Below, in pieces: positions 44,717-53,985 of a stretch of DNA of 64,000 bases. Under the pieces are notes generated by a model that did no database searches, was not told the DNA's origin, and saw only the letters and a program-made list of their open reading frames with translations. The DNA is from Agrobacterium cucumeris. GTDB taxonomy: Bacteria; Pseudomonadota; Alphaproteobacteria; Rhizobiales; Rhizobiaceae. How positions within the stretch are numbered: position 1 is the stretch's first letter; every line of letters starts with the position of its first letter. Where the stretch lies: positions 2,134,140 through 2,198,139 of the forward strand of contig NZ_CP080388.1 in NCBI RefSeq assembly GCF_030036535.1, in the 5' to 3' direction. The position numbers and the translations under genes were made by a program.

Positions 44717-47011
44717 TCAGACCGTTGCAGCGCTTACGGTGATTGGTACGCCCTTGTAGGAGGGTGTTCCAGAAAGACGGTCGTAATGGCCGAGCGCCAC
44801 CACCGCATTCATCTCGGGATAATAACCCGCGGCCGAACCCTTCGGGATATTATATTCGACGGCGGTGAAACCATGCACGAGGTGGCGTCCCTCGCTGTCT
44901 TTGCCGATGCCGTGAATGTCGATGCTGTCGCCATCCTTCAGGCCACGTTCGGCAAGGTCGTGCTGGTTCATGAAAATAACGTCCCTTCTGCCAAAGACGC
45001 CGCGATACCGGTCATCCATGCCATAGATCGTCGTATTGTACTGATCGTGGCTGCGGATGGTGGTCAGCACAAGGGCGTCGGGATTGGAGATGCGCGGATC
45101 TTCCTCAAGCCCGGTGGCGAGGAGGAAGTTGGCCTTGCCGCTTTCCGTATTCCAGCGACGGAATGAGGCCGCGACATCAAGGCGGAAACCGCCTTTCACC
45201 CGGACCCGGCTGTTGAAATCCGTAAAGTCGGGGAAGACCTTCTCGATCTTGTCGCGAATGCGGTCGTAATCGGCAATCAGCCAGTCCCAGTCAATTCCGT
45301 GACGATTTCCGATCGTCGCCCTGGCGATGCCGGCGATGATGGCGGGCTCTGACCTCACCAGTTCACCCGGCGGTTTGAGGAAACCGCGGGACGCATGCAC
45401 CATCGACATGGAATCCTCGACTGTGACCGCCTGCGGACCAGACGCCTGGCTATCCAGATCGGTTCGGCCGAGACAGGGCAGGATCAGCGATGTTCTGGCG
45501 GTCAGAAGGTGGGAGCGGTTGAGCTTAGTCGCGATGTGGACGGCGAGATCGAGCTTGCGCATGCCCTTGAAGGTCGCGCCGGTGTCCGACATGGCGACAG
45601 CGAGGTTTCCGCCAAGACAGATGAGCGCCCGGGATTTTCCGGCGATGATTGCCTCCACGGCCTCTATGGCATTGTGACCCTTCTCCGCAGGGGGGCGAAA
45701 GCCGAAAGCACGCTCCATGCCGTCAAGCAGCGCCTTGTTCGGGATCTCGGTGATGCCGACGGTGCGATCCCCCTGAACATTGGAGTGGCCGCGAATGGGC
45801 GCGATCCCGGCGCCCGGACGGCCCATATTGCCGCGCAGCAGCAACAGGTTTGCGATCTGCTGCACGTTGCCGGTGCCTTTGGCGTGCTGTGTAATGCCCA
45901 TGCCGTAACAGATGATAACGTTCGAGGCTTTCACATAAACCCGGGCGACACTGTCAATCGCCTCTTTCGTCAGCCCGCTGACGGAGCAGATCGTATCCCA
46001 GGAGGTGGCGTCGATATCGGCGCGCAGCGTGTCGAGGCCGGCGGTATGTTCCTCGATGAAGGCCCGGTCAAGCACCCCGTCGCCGCCGTTCCTCAGGCTC
46101 TCCGCATCCAGTTCGAACACCGCCTTCATGATGCCCTTGAGGGCTGCGAGATCGCCGCCGGTGCGCAGCTGATGGTAGGCGGAGGCGATCGGCGTCGAGG
46201 AGAGCGTCGCCATTTCGATCGGGTCCTGTGGGGCGGCGAAGCGTTCCAGCGCCCGTTCCTTCAGCGGATTGAACACGACGATCGGTACGCCGCGTTTTGC
46301 GGCATTATGCAGCGTCGTCATCATGCGGGGATGGTTAGTGCCGGGATTGTGGCCGAAGCTGAAGATCGCATCGGCATGATCGAAATCCTCCAGCGTCACC
46401 GTGCCTTTGCCAACGCCGATGGATTTCGGAAGGCCGACGCTGGTGGCCTCATGGCACATGTTGGAACAGTCAGGAAAATTGTTCGTCCCGTAGGCGCGCA
46501 CGAAAAGCTGGTAGAGAAACGCGGCCTCGTTGGACGCCCGGCCGGAGGTATAGAATTCCGCCTTGTCGGGATCATCGAGCTTGTTGAGTTCCTGCGCGAT
46601 CAGGGTGAATGCCTCGTCCCAGGCTATCGGCTCGTAGTGATCACTCTCGGTATTGTAACGCAGGGGAAGGGTCAGCCGGCCGGCATCCTCGAGCTTGTGA
46701 TCCGTCCATTGCCACAATTCGGAAACCGTATGTTGTGCGAAAAACTCGGGTCCGGATCGTTTCGCCGTCGATTCCCAGGTGATGGCCTTCGCGCCGTTTT
46801 CGCAGAACTCGAAGGACGAGGTGTGTTTGGGGTCGGGCCAGGCGCAGCCGGGACAGTCGAAACCCTCGGGCTGATTTGCCTTGAGCAGCGTCATGGTGCC
46901 CTGTCCGACGATCTGCTGATGCGCGAGCGTTTTCGCAACAGCTTTCAACGCGTCCCAGCCGCCAGCTGGATGATCGTATTTTTCAATACCTTCCGGCCGT
47001 TCTTCTGCCAT
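44717..47011 (-). CDS. FdhF/YdeP-family molybdopterin oxidoreductase
   Basis: 764 residues, DMSO-reductase superfamily. N-terminal cysteines C53-x2-C56 (FDCPGCAWPD) and C70 are where the Fe-S cluster would sit. The residue aligned with the Sec/Cys metal ligand of formate dehydrogenase H is C186 (DCSNMCHEATSVGL). A C-terminal molybdopterin-binding domain (about 640-760) completes it. YdeP-type members are linked to acid resistance, and a formate dehydrogenase role is not proven. Since oxalate decarboxylase yields formate, a link to the upstream operon is plausible. Confidence 0.82.
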   Translation of the reverse strand: MAEERPEGIEKYDHPAGGWDALKAVAKTLAHQQIVGQGTMTLLKANQPEGFDCPGCAWPDPKHTSSFEFCENGAKAITWESTAKRSGPEFFAQHTVSELWQWTDHKLEDAGRLTLPLRYNTESDHYEPIAWDEAFTLIAQELNKLDDPDKAEFYTSGRASNEAAFLYQLFVRAYGTNNFPDCSNMCHEATSVGLPKSIGVGKGTVTLEDFDHADAIFSFGHNPGTNHPRMMTTLHNAAKRGVPIVVFNPLKERALERFAAPQDPIEMATLSSTPIASAYHQLRTGGDLAALKGIMKAVFELDAESLRNGGDGVLDRAFIEEHTAGLDTLRADIDATSWDTICSVSGLTKEAIDSVARVYVKASNVIICYGMGITQHAKGTGNVQQIANLLLLRGNMGRPGAGIAPIRGHSNVQGDRTVGITEIPNKALLDGMERAFGFRPPAEKGHNAIEAVEAIIAGKSRALICLGGNLAVAMSDTGATFKGMRKLDLAVHIATKLNRSHLLTARTSLILPCLGRTDLDSQASGPQAVTVEDSMSMVHASRGFLKPPGELVRSEPAIIAGIARATIGNRHGIDWDWLIADYDRIRDKIEKVFPDFTDFNSRVRVKGGFRLDVAASFRRWNTESGKANFLLATGLEEDPRISNPDALVLTTIRSHDQYNTTIYGMDDRYRGVFGRRDVIFMNQHDLAERGLKDGDSIDIHGIGKDSEGRHLVHGFTAVEYNIPKGSAAGYYPEMNAVVALGHYDRLSGTPSYKGVPITVSAATV

Positions 47012-47130
47012 GTCGGAATTCCTTCGATTTGCAGATTGACGATTGTCGTGCCCGCTGACGCTAACGCAACTGCGGAAGAGTAAACATCATACTCAGGCAT
47101 AGGTTGCCTGCTCGTTCGAGGTCGGAACGA

Positions 47131-47240
47131 AAAGGCCGCCTCCTGCGGCGGGGGCGGCCTTGGCGGATCGGGAGGGGAGATCCGCGGCTCCGGGGAGGGG
47201 ACACCGGAGTTCATGGCTTCTGCGAGCCAATCGCCCTGGG
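47131..47240 (-). ncRNA. Candidate trans-acting small RNA with anti-Shine-Dalgarno loops
   Basis: Read on the minus strand, four hairpins run in series: TGGCT-cgcaga-AGCCA (47229-47214), CTCCGG-tgtcccctcc-CCGGAG (47209-47188), GCGGATC-tcccctccc-GATCCGC (47185-47163) and an intrinsic terminator AAGGCCGCC...GGCGGCCTTTT (47161-47131). The two middle loops hold C/U-rich anti-Shine-Dalgarno sequences (CCCCTCC and TCCCCTCCC). This layout resembles the alpha-r14 family of rhizobial sRNAs. It lies in the 411-bp gap 47012-47422 between the FdhF-like gene and dps. The 5-prime end is estimated; I see no clear promoter. Confidence 0.6.
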
Positions 47241-47422
47241 GCGGGGCGACAGGCCGAAACTATCCCGGGTCCGAACCTGCCGAAACTACACTTAGGTATC
47301 GGGTGGACTGTACCAGCAGCCGATTTCTCCAGAGCCATCCTTCTTTCTATCTTCGGTGCCGATCAGACAGCCGCAACAGGACCGCTCAACAACGGGCGAT
47401 CGATTGCAGAAGGAGAACGATC

Positions 47423-47941
47423 ATGGACACGACCACAACTGCCAGAAACCGCAAGCTTCCACTCGCAACGCCGACCGACCTCGGCGCTGAAGCGACCCGC
47501 GACATCGCCGCTGCTCTCGCCGCGCTTCTGGCGGATGTCTTCACGCTCTACATCAAGACCAAGAATTTCCACTGGCATGTTTCCGGTCCGCATTTCCGTG
47601 ATTATCACACCCTGCTGGACGAACAGGGCGCCCAGATATTTGCGATGACCGACGACATTGCCGAAAGGGCGCGCAAGATCGGCGGCACGACCATTCGCTC
47701 CATCGGCCAAATTGGCCGGCTTCAGCGCCTCCTTGATAATGACGCAGACTTCGTCACGCCCGAAGATATGCTCGCCGAGCTGCTCGAGGACAACAAGCAG
47801 CTTACCGCCATCCTGCGGCAAACGCACAACCTCACCTCCGACCTCAACGACCACGCGACTACCAGCCTGATCGAAAACTGGATCGACGAGACCGAGCGCC
47901 GCACCTGGTTCCTGTTCGAAACCACCCGCCGCGCGCGGTGA
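47423..47941 (+). CDS. dps: Dps, DNA-protecting ferritin-like protein
   Basis: 172 residues. The inter-subunit ferroxidase residues are at the family spacing: H50 (KNFHWHV), H62, D66, D77 and E81 ([14 protein letters not shown]). It oxidises Fe(II) with hydrogen peroxide and stores iron, binding DNA as a dodecamer. AAGGAGAA precedes the ATG. Only 19 bases separate it from the downstream hydrolase, so both may be one stress-induced operon. Confidence 0.95.
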   Translation: MDTTTTARNRKLPLATPTDLGAEATRDIAAALAALLADVFTLYIKTKNFHWHVSGPHFRDYHTLLDEQGAQIFAMTDDIAERARKIGGTTIRSIGQIGRLQRLLDNDADFVTPEDMLAELLEDNKQLTAILRQTHNLTSDLNDHATTSLIENWIDETERRTWFLFETTRRAR

Positions 47942-47960
47942 AACCAGGCAGGAAACCCAA

Positions 47961-48941
47961 ATGACCGACAATCCTATCGAGCTGGCAATTTCCAGACGGC
48001 AGGTTCTGCTGGCCGGTGCCGCGCTTTCCACCGCGATGGCCATGCCGTCGATCGCATTTTCAAAATCCATCCCATCCCGCAACGAAGGAGCATTTCCAAT
48101 GACCGAATCATTCGTAAAGACCAAGGACGGCGTCGATATCTATTTCAAGGACTGGGGTCCGAAGGATGCCCAGCCAATCGTCTTCCATCACGGCTGGCCC
48201 TTGTCCTCCGACGACTGGGATGCGCAGATGCTGTTCTTTGCCCAGAACGGTTACCGCGTTGTGGCCCACGACCGTCGTGGCCACGGCCGTTCCCAGCAGG
48301 TGAGCGACGGCCACGATATGGATCACTATGCCGCCGATGCATCCGCCGTCGCCGAACATCTCGATCTCAGGAATGCGGTTCACATCGGCCACTCGACCGG
48401 TGGCGGTGAGGTTGCCCGTTACGTCGCCAAATTCGGTGAGCCGCAGGGCCGCGTTGCCAAGGCTGTTCTTGTCTCCGCAGTTCCCCCGCTGATGTTGAAG
48501 ACGCCTTCCAATCCCGGCGGCCTGCCGATCGAAGTCTTCGACAGCTTCCGCAGGGGCGTTGCCGAAAACCGCGCCGAGTTCTTCCTCGACGTCCCGACCG
48601 GTCCCTTCTATGGTTTCAATCGGTCCGGTGCCAAAGTCTATCCCGGTGTCATCCAGAACTGGTGGCGTCAGGGCATGATGGGTAGCGCCAAGGCCCATTA
48701 TGACGGCGTCAAGGCCTTTTCGGGAACCGATCAGACGGAAGACCTGAAAGCGATCACAGTGCCGACGCTCGTTCTCCACGGCGATGACGACCAGGTCGTG
48801 CCGATCGCAGATTCCGCTGAATTGTCTGTCAAACTTCTGAAGAATGGCACGCTGAAGGTATATAAGGGGTATCCGCACGGCATGCTGACGACCCATGCTG
48901 ATGTCATCAATCCGGATTTGCTCGCCTTTGTGAAAAGCTGA
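47961..48941 (+). CDS. Alpha/beta hydrolase, non-haem haloperoxidase-like, with two possible starts
   Basis: 326 residues from ATG 47961, or 280 from ATG 48099. The core is a chloroperoxidase-type hydrolase: oxyanion loop HHGWP, nucleophile elbow GHSTGG (Ser145 in the long form), Asp in GDDDQVVP and His in YPHGM. The long form adds a Tat-like leader ([21 protein letters not shown]). The internal ATG has a perfect GAAGGAG eight bases upstream. Exported and cytosolic forms could both be made. It is linked to dps, 19 bases away. Confidence 0.82.
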   Translation: MTDNPIELAISRRQVLLAGAALSTAMAMPSIAFSKSIPSRNEGAFPMTESFVKTKDGVDIYFKDWGPKDAQPIVFHHGWPLSSDDWDAQMLFFAQNGYRVVAHDRRGHGRSQQVSDGHDMDHYAADASAVAEHLDLRNAVHIGHSTGGGEVARYVAKFGEPQGRVAKAVLVSAVPPLMLKTPSNPGGLPIEVFDSFRRGVAENRAEFFLDVPTGPFYGFNRSGAKVYPGVIQNWWRQGMMGSAKAHYDGVKAFSGTDQTEDLKAITVPTLVLHGDDDQVVPIADSAELSVKLLKNGTLKVYKGYPHGMLTTHADVINPDLLAFVKS

Positions 48942-49218
48942 TCACCGCAAAAGGTCGCCGTCGGCCAAGGTTGATGGCGGCCAATGTCTCGTGCGAGGCT
49001 TGCCTGAATTGATCGGGGGGATGGCAGGAAGAAGTGGAAATGCGAAAACGGCTGCGGTGGCCGCCGAGCCGTTTTCTTGTGGTCACATCGTTGAAACCGC
49101 GCCCAGAAGTCCCGAAAGCGGCGAGGGCTCGTCAGATGTTGCATCATAGATGCACGGTGCTGCGAATATCGCCGCAAACACGATGGCTATGACAAACGCA
49201 CGGGCGGAAACAACAGGC

Positions 49219-49635
49219 TTAAGCGAGCTTGAGCGTAACATCGATGTTCCCCCTCGTTGCCTTCGAATAAGGGCAGATCTGATGGGCGTCCTCGATGATC
49301 GCCTGCGCGACGGGGCGATCAATGCCGGGCAGGCTGATCGACAGGCGCGCCTGCAGAAAGAACTCGCCGCCCGTCGTGCCGAGGTCAACTTCCGCATCGA
49401 CGGTGGTGTCGGCTGGGAGCCGGAGCTGGTGTTTCGCCGCTGCCTTTGTCATGGCGCCGATGAAACATGCCGACCAGCCGGCCGCAAAAAGCTGTTCGGG
49501 ATTTGTACCCGGCTTTCCGCTGCCCGGAGGCGAGAGCTTGATGCCGAGCGCGCCATCATCGCTTTGTGCCGATCCGTCACGTCCGCCGGTCGTACGGGTC
49601 TTGCCGGTATAAAGAACAGTCTCGATTCTGGTCAT
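49219..49635 (-). CDS. ohr: Organic hydroperoxide resistance protein Ohr
   Basis: 138 residues of the OsmC/Ohr family. The peroxidatic Cys57 (GWSACFIGA) and resolving Cys121 (HQICPYSKAT) are present, with the N-terminal TVLYTGKTRTTGGRDG typical of Ohr. It reduces organic hydroperoxides using lipoylated partners. No ohrR is adjacent. Instead, its promoter carries the TAC-N7-TACA/GGATAC element shared with three other units here. Confidence 0.93.
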   Translation of the reverse strand: MTRIETVLYTGKTRTTGGRDGSAQSDDGALGIKLSPPGSGKPGTNPEQLFAAGWSACFIGAMTKAAAKHQLRLPADTTVDAEVDLGTTGGEFFLQARLSISLPGIDRPVAQAIIEDAHQICPYSKATRGNIDVTLKLA

Positions 49636-49699
49636 GGGAGGCTCCTTTCATTTGCCGCTGCTGTGGCGTTTCGTGATAGGAGCTTTTTGATGGATCAGC

Positions 49700-49744
49700 G
49701 TATCCGGCATGTTTCCGGAAACTGCGAAACTGTATCGAAACGTA
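49700..49744 (-). promoter_or_regulatory. Shared two-component-type promoter element, copy A (ohr)
   Basis: On the minus strand: TAC-N7-TACA (49744-49731), 25 bases, then GGATAC (49705-49700), with GAAACAT just before it. The element ends 65 bases from the ohr start. Three other copies share the layout. The spacing of the TAC repeats is 10 bases, one helical turn, as OmpR-family regulators prefer. Confidence 0.65.
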
Positions 49745-49784
49745 TCGGCGTTTCGTCGCGGGTGATCGTCGGCCCGCATTCCCG

Positions 49785-51101
49785 TCAGGGAAAAGCCACT
49801 TCGGCCGCAAGCCCGCCGCCCTGCCTGTTATAGAGGCGAACCGAGCCGCCGATCGTTCCGGCGAGCTGCTGCGCGATCGCCAGTCCGAGACCCGTTCCGC
49901 CCGTGTCGCGGTTTCGCGATGTTTCAATCCGGAAGAAGGGCTGCATGGCATTTTGCAGCATCTCGTCGGGGATGCCGGGCCCACGATCGAGCACTGTGAT
50001 AACCACCGTACCTTCGTCACGCCTGTCCACTTTAATTTCGGCACTGCCGCCGAATTTGAGGGCGTTATCTATGAAGTTCGTCAGGATTCTTCGCAACGCA
50101 TGTGGCTTTGTCGACGCTGTGCCGCGCACCATGCCGACAACCGAAACGGCTTTTCCAGTATCCTGGTAGTCGTAGGCGATGCTGTCGATAAAAGAGGCCA
50201 GATCGATACGGGATGATTTTTCGCCGTTGCCGTGAGCGCTGCGTGCGTAAGCGATGCCATCCTGCACCAGACGTTCGATTTCACGCAGGTCACTGACCAG
50301 TTTTTCCTTTTCCGGCGTATCGTCAGCCATATCGGCGCGCAACCGCATCCGGGTGATGGGCGTCTGCAGGTCGTGCGAGATCGCCGCGAGAATTTGGACG
50401 CGCTCCTCGAGATATTGCGCGACGCGATCACGCATGGCGTTGAACGCGCGGGCGGCGTGGGCAACTTCACTTGGTCCGCTCTCACTCATCGGCAACCCCT
50501 TTTCCCCCGGTTCCAACGCTTCCGCTGCCGCGGCAAGCGTGCTGAGCGGTCTGGTCGTCTGTCGCACTGCAAACCAGGTGCAAAGCAACAGAAGCGCCAT
50601 CTGGGCGGCGAAGACATAAGGCAGCCAGTTCGCCAGGGGCATCACGCCGCGCGGTGTCACGTCGATTGTCAACGGCGCCCCGTCCGATAGCGTCAAATGC
50701 GCCTGAAGCCGCTTGCCGTCACCGGGAATGGACTCGACCCTCACGGGAAAACGGTGTCCCGCCGCCTCCTCGATCCTCTGCGCAATTTCGGCACCGTGGC
50801 CGGACATGTCCGAGACACCGGGAAGCCCGGGGCCGAGGACGAGTTGATAACTGCTGCTGCTCAGGCGATGCACCCACTGCACCCGCTCATTCGCAGGCAG
50901 GCGGTCGATGATGGCGATCGATACCGCCAGATCCTGCTCGAGAGTGCCGAGCATGACCGCCTTTGCCGACATGTATCGCTCGGCAAAGAGGATGCTGAAC
51001 GACAGGCCGTAGGCGATGGCAAGGCCGGTAAAAAGGATGATGAAAAGTCTGGAGCGCAATGAACGCGGCCACCAGGCGGTGAACAGGCGCGGGCCGTTCA
51101 T
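49785..51101 (-). CDS. EnvZ-type sensor histidine kinase
   Basis: 438 residues. Two membrane helices (about 18-41 and 160-180) flank a periplasmic domain of about 115 residues. HAMP (about 180-235), HisKA with H243 (ISHDLQTPITRM) and the ATPase domain with NALKFGG, DRGPGIP and GTGLGLAI follow. It overlaps the response regulator gene by four bases. Its signal is unknown; nearby targets suggest oxidised lipids or electrophiles. Confidence 0.9.
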   Translation of the reverse strand: MNGPRLFTAWWPRSLRSRLFIILFTGLAIAYGLSFSILFAERYMSAKAVMLGTLEQDLAVSIAIIDRLPANERVQWVHRLSSSSYQLVLGPGLPGVSDMSGHGAEIAQRIEEAAGHRFPVRVESIPGDGKRLQAHLTLSDGAPLTIDVTPRGVMPLANWLPYVFAAQMALLLLCTWFAVRQTTRPLSTLAAAAEALEPGEKGLPMSESGPSEVAHAARAFNAMRDRVAQYLEERVQILAAISHDLQTPITRMRLRADMADDTPEKEKLVSDLREIERLVQDGIAYARSAHGNGEKSSRIDLASFIDSIAYDYQDTGKAVSVVGMVRGTASTKPHALRRILTNFIDNALKFGGSAEIKVDRRDEGTVVITVLDRGPGIPDEMLQNAMQPFFRIETSRNRDTGGTGLGLAIAQQLAGTIGGSVRLYNRQGGGLAAEVAFP

Positions 51102-51838
51102 ACCCTCGGCTCCGAAATTTCCACGGGCACCGCAAAGACATATCCTTCCGCCCGCACCGTCTTGATGTAGACGGGTTCGCGCGCGTCATCCCCCAGCCGC
51201 TGGCGCACGCGGCTCACGAGAAGGTCGATCGACCGGTCGAAAAGCTCGGCATCGCGTCCCTGGGTCAGATTTAACAGCTGGTCGCGGTTGAGGACGCGCT
51301 GGGGATGATCGATGAAAACCCTGAGAAGCCGATACTCAGCCCCGCTCAAGGCAACGGTCGTGCCCTCCCTGTCGAGCAGGTGGCGGCCCACGGTGTCGAG
51401 GCGCCAGTCACCGAAGGTCAGGAGCTGCCCGGCCTCGCTGATCTGCAGATTGGGAGGCAGCATCCGCGTGCGGCGCAGGATGGCCTTGATCCGGGCAAGA
51501 AGCTCGCGGGCAGCGAAAGGCTTCGAGAGATAGTCGTCGGCGCCCATTTCGAGCCCGATAATGCGATCCATCTCGTCATCGCGGGCGGTCAGCATCAGCA
51601 CCGGCGTGGCTTTATGTTTCCCCGCCCGCAACTCCCGGCATAGAACCAGCCCGTCATCGCCCGGCATCATCACGTCGAGCACGATGAGATCGACGGTATT
51701 ACAGTCAAGAAAACTTCTCATCTGCCGTCCATCGGCTGCCACGCTGGTACGCAGGCCGTTCTTCTTCAGGTAGCTGGAGACCAGTTCCCTGATTTCCCTG
51801 TCGTCATCCACGACGAGGATATGGTCGATATGTTCCAT
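51098..51838 (-). CDS. OmpR-family response regulator
   Basis: 246 residues from ATG 51838. Receiver domain with acidic residues D11-D13, phosphorylation site D55 (LIVLDVMMPG), Thr in MLTARDDE and Lys in SKPFAARE. The C-terminal winged helix has LSGAEYRLLRVFIDHPQRVLNRDQLL. It is the first gene of the pair with the kinase. It is the prime candidate to bind the 10-base-spaced TAC repeats found in four promoters within 7 kb. Confidence 0.92.
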   Translation of the reverse strand: MEHIDHILVVDDDREIRELVSSYLKKNGLRTSVAADGRQMRSFLDCNTVDLIVLDVMMPGDDGLVLCRELRAGKHKATPVLMLTARDDEMDRIIGLEMGADDYLSKPFAARELLARIKAILRRTRMLPPNLQISEAGQLLTFGDWRLDTVGRHLLDREGTTVALSGAEYRLLRVFIDHPQRVLNRDQLLNLTQGRDAELFDRSIDLLVSRVRQRLGDDAREPVYIKTVRAEGYVFAVPVEISEPRV

Positions 51839-51933
51839 TGGATGCCTTCGTCGTCCGGACGGTTCGAGTGGCCCGCTACCGCGTCCCCTGTTGTCATGTG
51901 CAGTAAGACAACGGTTCGCGGGCGTCGGCAAGT

Positions 51934-52980
51934 TTAAAGCTTTGCGACGTCCAGAACAGCCCTGGCAAAAGCCTCGGGGGCTTCCTGCGGCAGGTTGTGG
52001 CCGATGCCGCCGCTGATATTGCGATGCTGATATTTGCCGGAAAACTTCGATGCGTAGGCGGAAGGGTCCGGATGCGGCGCGCCGTTGGCATCGCCTTCCA
52101 GCGTTATTGTCGGCACGGTGATGACGGGCAGTTTCGCAAGCTGGTGCTCGTAGTCATCGTACTTGGCTTCCCCGTCTGCCAGGGCAAGCCGCCAGCGGTA
52201 GTTATGGATGGTGATGGCCACATGGTCGGGATTGTCGAATGCGGGTGCAGAACGATTAAAGGTCTCGTCGCTGAATTTCCAGGTCGGAGATGCCGTCTGC
52301 CAGATCAGGCGCACGAAGTCGCGGGTGTTGGCGGCATAGCCTGCACGACCGCGTTCCGTCGCGAAATAGAACTGGTACCACCAGGAGAGTTCCGCCTTGG
52401 GCGGAAGCGGCTTCCTGTTGATCTCCTGGCTGCCGATAAGATAGCCGCTGACCGATACCAGCCCGGTGCAACGCTCGGGCCAGAGCGCCGCCATGATGTC
52501 GGCGGTGCGAGCGCCCCAGTCATAACCGGCAACGACCGCCTGTTTGACGCCGAGTGCGTCGAGGAAAGCGATCATGTCGACCGCAAGCGCCGCCTGCTGT
52601 CCGTTGCGTGCCGTGTCGTTCGAGAGAAAACGGGTCGTGCCATAACCGCGCAGATAGGGGATGAGTACCCGATATCCTGCCGATGCAAGAACGGGTGCGA
52701 CATCGACATAGCTGTAGATATCGTAGGGCCATCCATGCAGCAGCAGCACGACCGGGCCGTCTGCAGGGCCGGCTTCTGCATAACTGACACTGAGTACACC
52801 TGCTTCAACCTGCTTCAGGGCACCAAAGGAGGTAGCTCCGTCGCGACCGGTTGATGGCTGAGGCGAAAGCGCTTCGCCCTTGGCATGAGCAAGGCCTGCT
52901 GCCCCGAATTCGACGGCGGCAACCGTCATTGCGGCAATGCCGAAGAAGCGCCGACGCTGGAAATTGATCTCGGAATTCAT
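51934..52980 (-). CDS. Tat-exported alpha/beta hydrolase, epoxide-hydrolase-like
   Basis: 348 residues from ATG 52980. A Tat-type leader (QRRRFFGIAAMTVAAVEFGAAG, about 8-29) is followed by an alpha/beta-hydrolase core with HGWP (82-85) and the nucleophile D154 in GYDWG. An Asp nucleophile points to epoxide hydrolases or dehalogenases rather than esterases. Its promoter has copy B of the shared element. The substrate is unknown; epoxides from lipid peroxidation would fit the regulon. Confidence 0.8.
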   Translation of the reverse strand: MNSEINFQRRRFFGIAAMTVAAVEFGAAGLAHAKGEALSPQPSTGRDGATSFGALKQVEAGVLSVSYAEAGPADGPVVLLLHGWPYDIYSYVDVAPVLASAGYRVLIPYLRGYGTTRFLSNDTARNGQQAALAVDMIAFLDALGVKQAVVAGYDWGARTADIMAALWPERCTGLVSVSGYLIGSQEINRKPLPPKAELSWWYQFYFATERGRAGYAANTRDFVRLIWQTASPTWKFSDETFNRSAPAFDNPDHVAITIHNYRWRLALADGEAKYDDYEHQLAKLPVITVPTITLEGDANGAPHPDPSAYASKFSGKYQHRNISGGIGHNLPQEAPEAFARAVLDVAKL

Positions 52981-53028
52981 TGCTGTCTCTCCTGTCCATG
53001 TTGGATGTGGGCAGGTAACGCCGTGCGT

Positions 53029-53074
53029 GTATCCTCGATGTGTCCCAAGGCGGACGAATGTGAATGGTTTTGTA
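53029..53074 (-). promoter_or_regulatory. Shared promoter element, copy B (hydrolase 51934-52980)
   Basis: Minus strand: TAC-N7-TTCA (53074-53061), 26 bases, then GGATAC (53034-53029), with GACACAT just before it. The right TACA half has one change. The element is 49 bases from the start codon. A separate plus-strand pair, GATACA-N4-GATACA near 53098-53111, lies in the same intergenic gap. Confidence 0.6.
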
Positions 53075-53181
53075 GCAGGGCGCATTCCGGATACAGACTG
53101 ATACATTCGGTTCGCCCTCCGGAAGCAATCAGCCGCCCCGGTGTCCGGAGCGGCTGTGCTGAAGTTCGATGTAGGCGCCGA

Positions 53182-53943
53182 TTATTTCGCGGATTGGCGG
53201 GCGGCCTGTTCGATGACGTCAGCGACTTTTTCGGGCTGGGAGGCGAAGACCGCGTGGCTTGCCGCAATCTCGGTCACCACACTGCCGGCGCGCTTGGCCA
53301 TGTCACGCTCCAGATCGGGGTTGATCGACCGGTCCTGCGTTGCGACAATCGACCAGCTTTTCTTGGTTTTCCAGGCCGGTTCGCCGGCCTTGGCGGCAAA
53401 GGCGGCCTTGGCGGCGAAGACTTGACTTCTTGCCATGAAGGCGGCGTCCTCATGCGGCAGGTCGCCGGCGAAATCTTGTGCAAAGACGGCCGGATCGAGA
53501 TAGAGGAACGCGCCATCCTTCGTCGGCTTGATGCCTGTGCCGGCGGGCGGTTTCGAGCCGGCGAGATCGAGAAGGCTCTCTCCTTTTTCGGGCTGGAAGG
53601 CGGCGACATAGACGAGCCCTGCAACATCCGGCCGGTTCCCCGCTTCGGAGATCACCATCCCGCTGTAGCTGTGCCCAACCAGCAAACTGGGGCCCTGTTG
53701 GAGATCGAGGACCCGGTTGGTGGCCGCCACGTCATCGGCGAGAGCGGTGATGGGCTCCTGCACGATCGTGACGTTGAAACCGCGACTTTGAAGGATGTCT
53801 GTCGCCCTGCGCCAGGCCGAACCATCGGCCAGCGCGCCATGGACTATGACGATATTCTTCACCTCTGCCGCCTGCGCGGCAAAAGCGATCAGTGCGGTTG
53901 CGACGGCAAGCGCGAATTTTGGCGCTAGACGATGGGGCATCAT
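53182..53943 (-). CDS. Secreted alpha/beta hydrolase (Ser nucleophile)
   Basis: 253 residues with a signal peptide ending AFAAQAAE. The core has VHGALADGSAW (oxyanion region, about 34-44) and the elbow LLVGHSYSGM with S92. It resembles MhpC/salicylate-esterase-like hydrolases found in many proteobacteria as secreted stress proteins. It is 42 bases downstream of the DipZ-like gene and is probably driven by copy C of the shared promoter element. Confidence 0.8.
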   Translation of the reverse strand: MMPHRLAPKFALAVATALIAFAAQAAEVKNIVIVHGALADGSAWRRATDILQSRGFNVTIVQEPITALADDVAATNRVLDLQQGPSLLVGHSYSGMVISEAGNRPDVAGLVYVAAFQPEKGESLLDLAGSKPPAGTGIKPTKDGAFLYLDPAVFAQDFAGDLPHEDAAFMARSQVFAAKAAFAAKAGEPAWKTKKSWSIVATQDRSINPDLERDMAKRAGSVVTEIAASHAVFASQPEKVADVIEQAARQSAK

Positions 53944-53985
53944 GTTTCTCCTTTGGTTTTGATGGAAAGGGAAGGAAAATCCGGG

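Noticed and set aside
45395..47083. A 562-codon open frame antisense to the FdhF-like gene
   Set aside because: It has no recognisable domain and mirrors the codon bias of the real minus-strand gene.
47040..47110. CATAGGT upstream of the FdhF-like gene as a third copy of the oxdC/kinase 14-mer
   Set aside because: Only seven bases match, with no dyad.
49083..49218. Short hydrophobic frame (ending GLLGAVSTM) just after ohr
   Set aside because: It looks protein-like but has no in-frame start with a ribosome site; the only possible start is an internal GTG.
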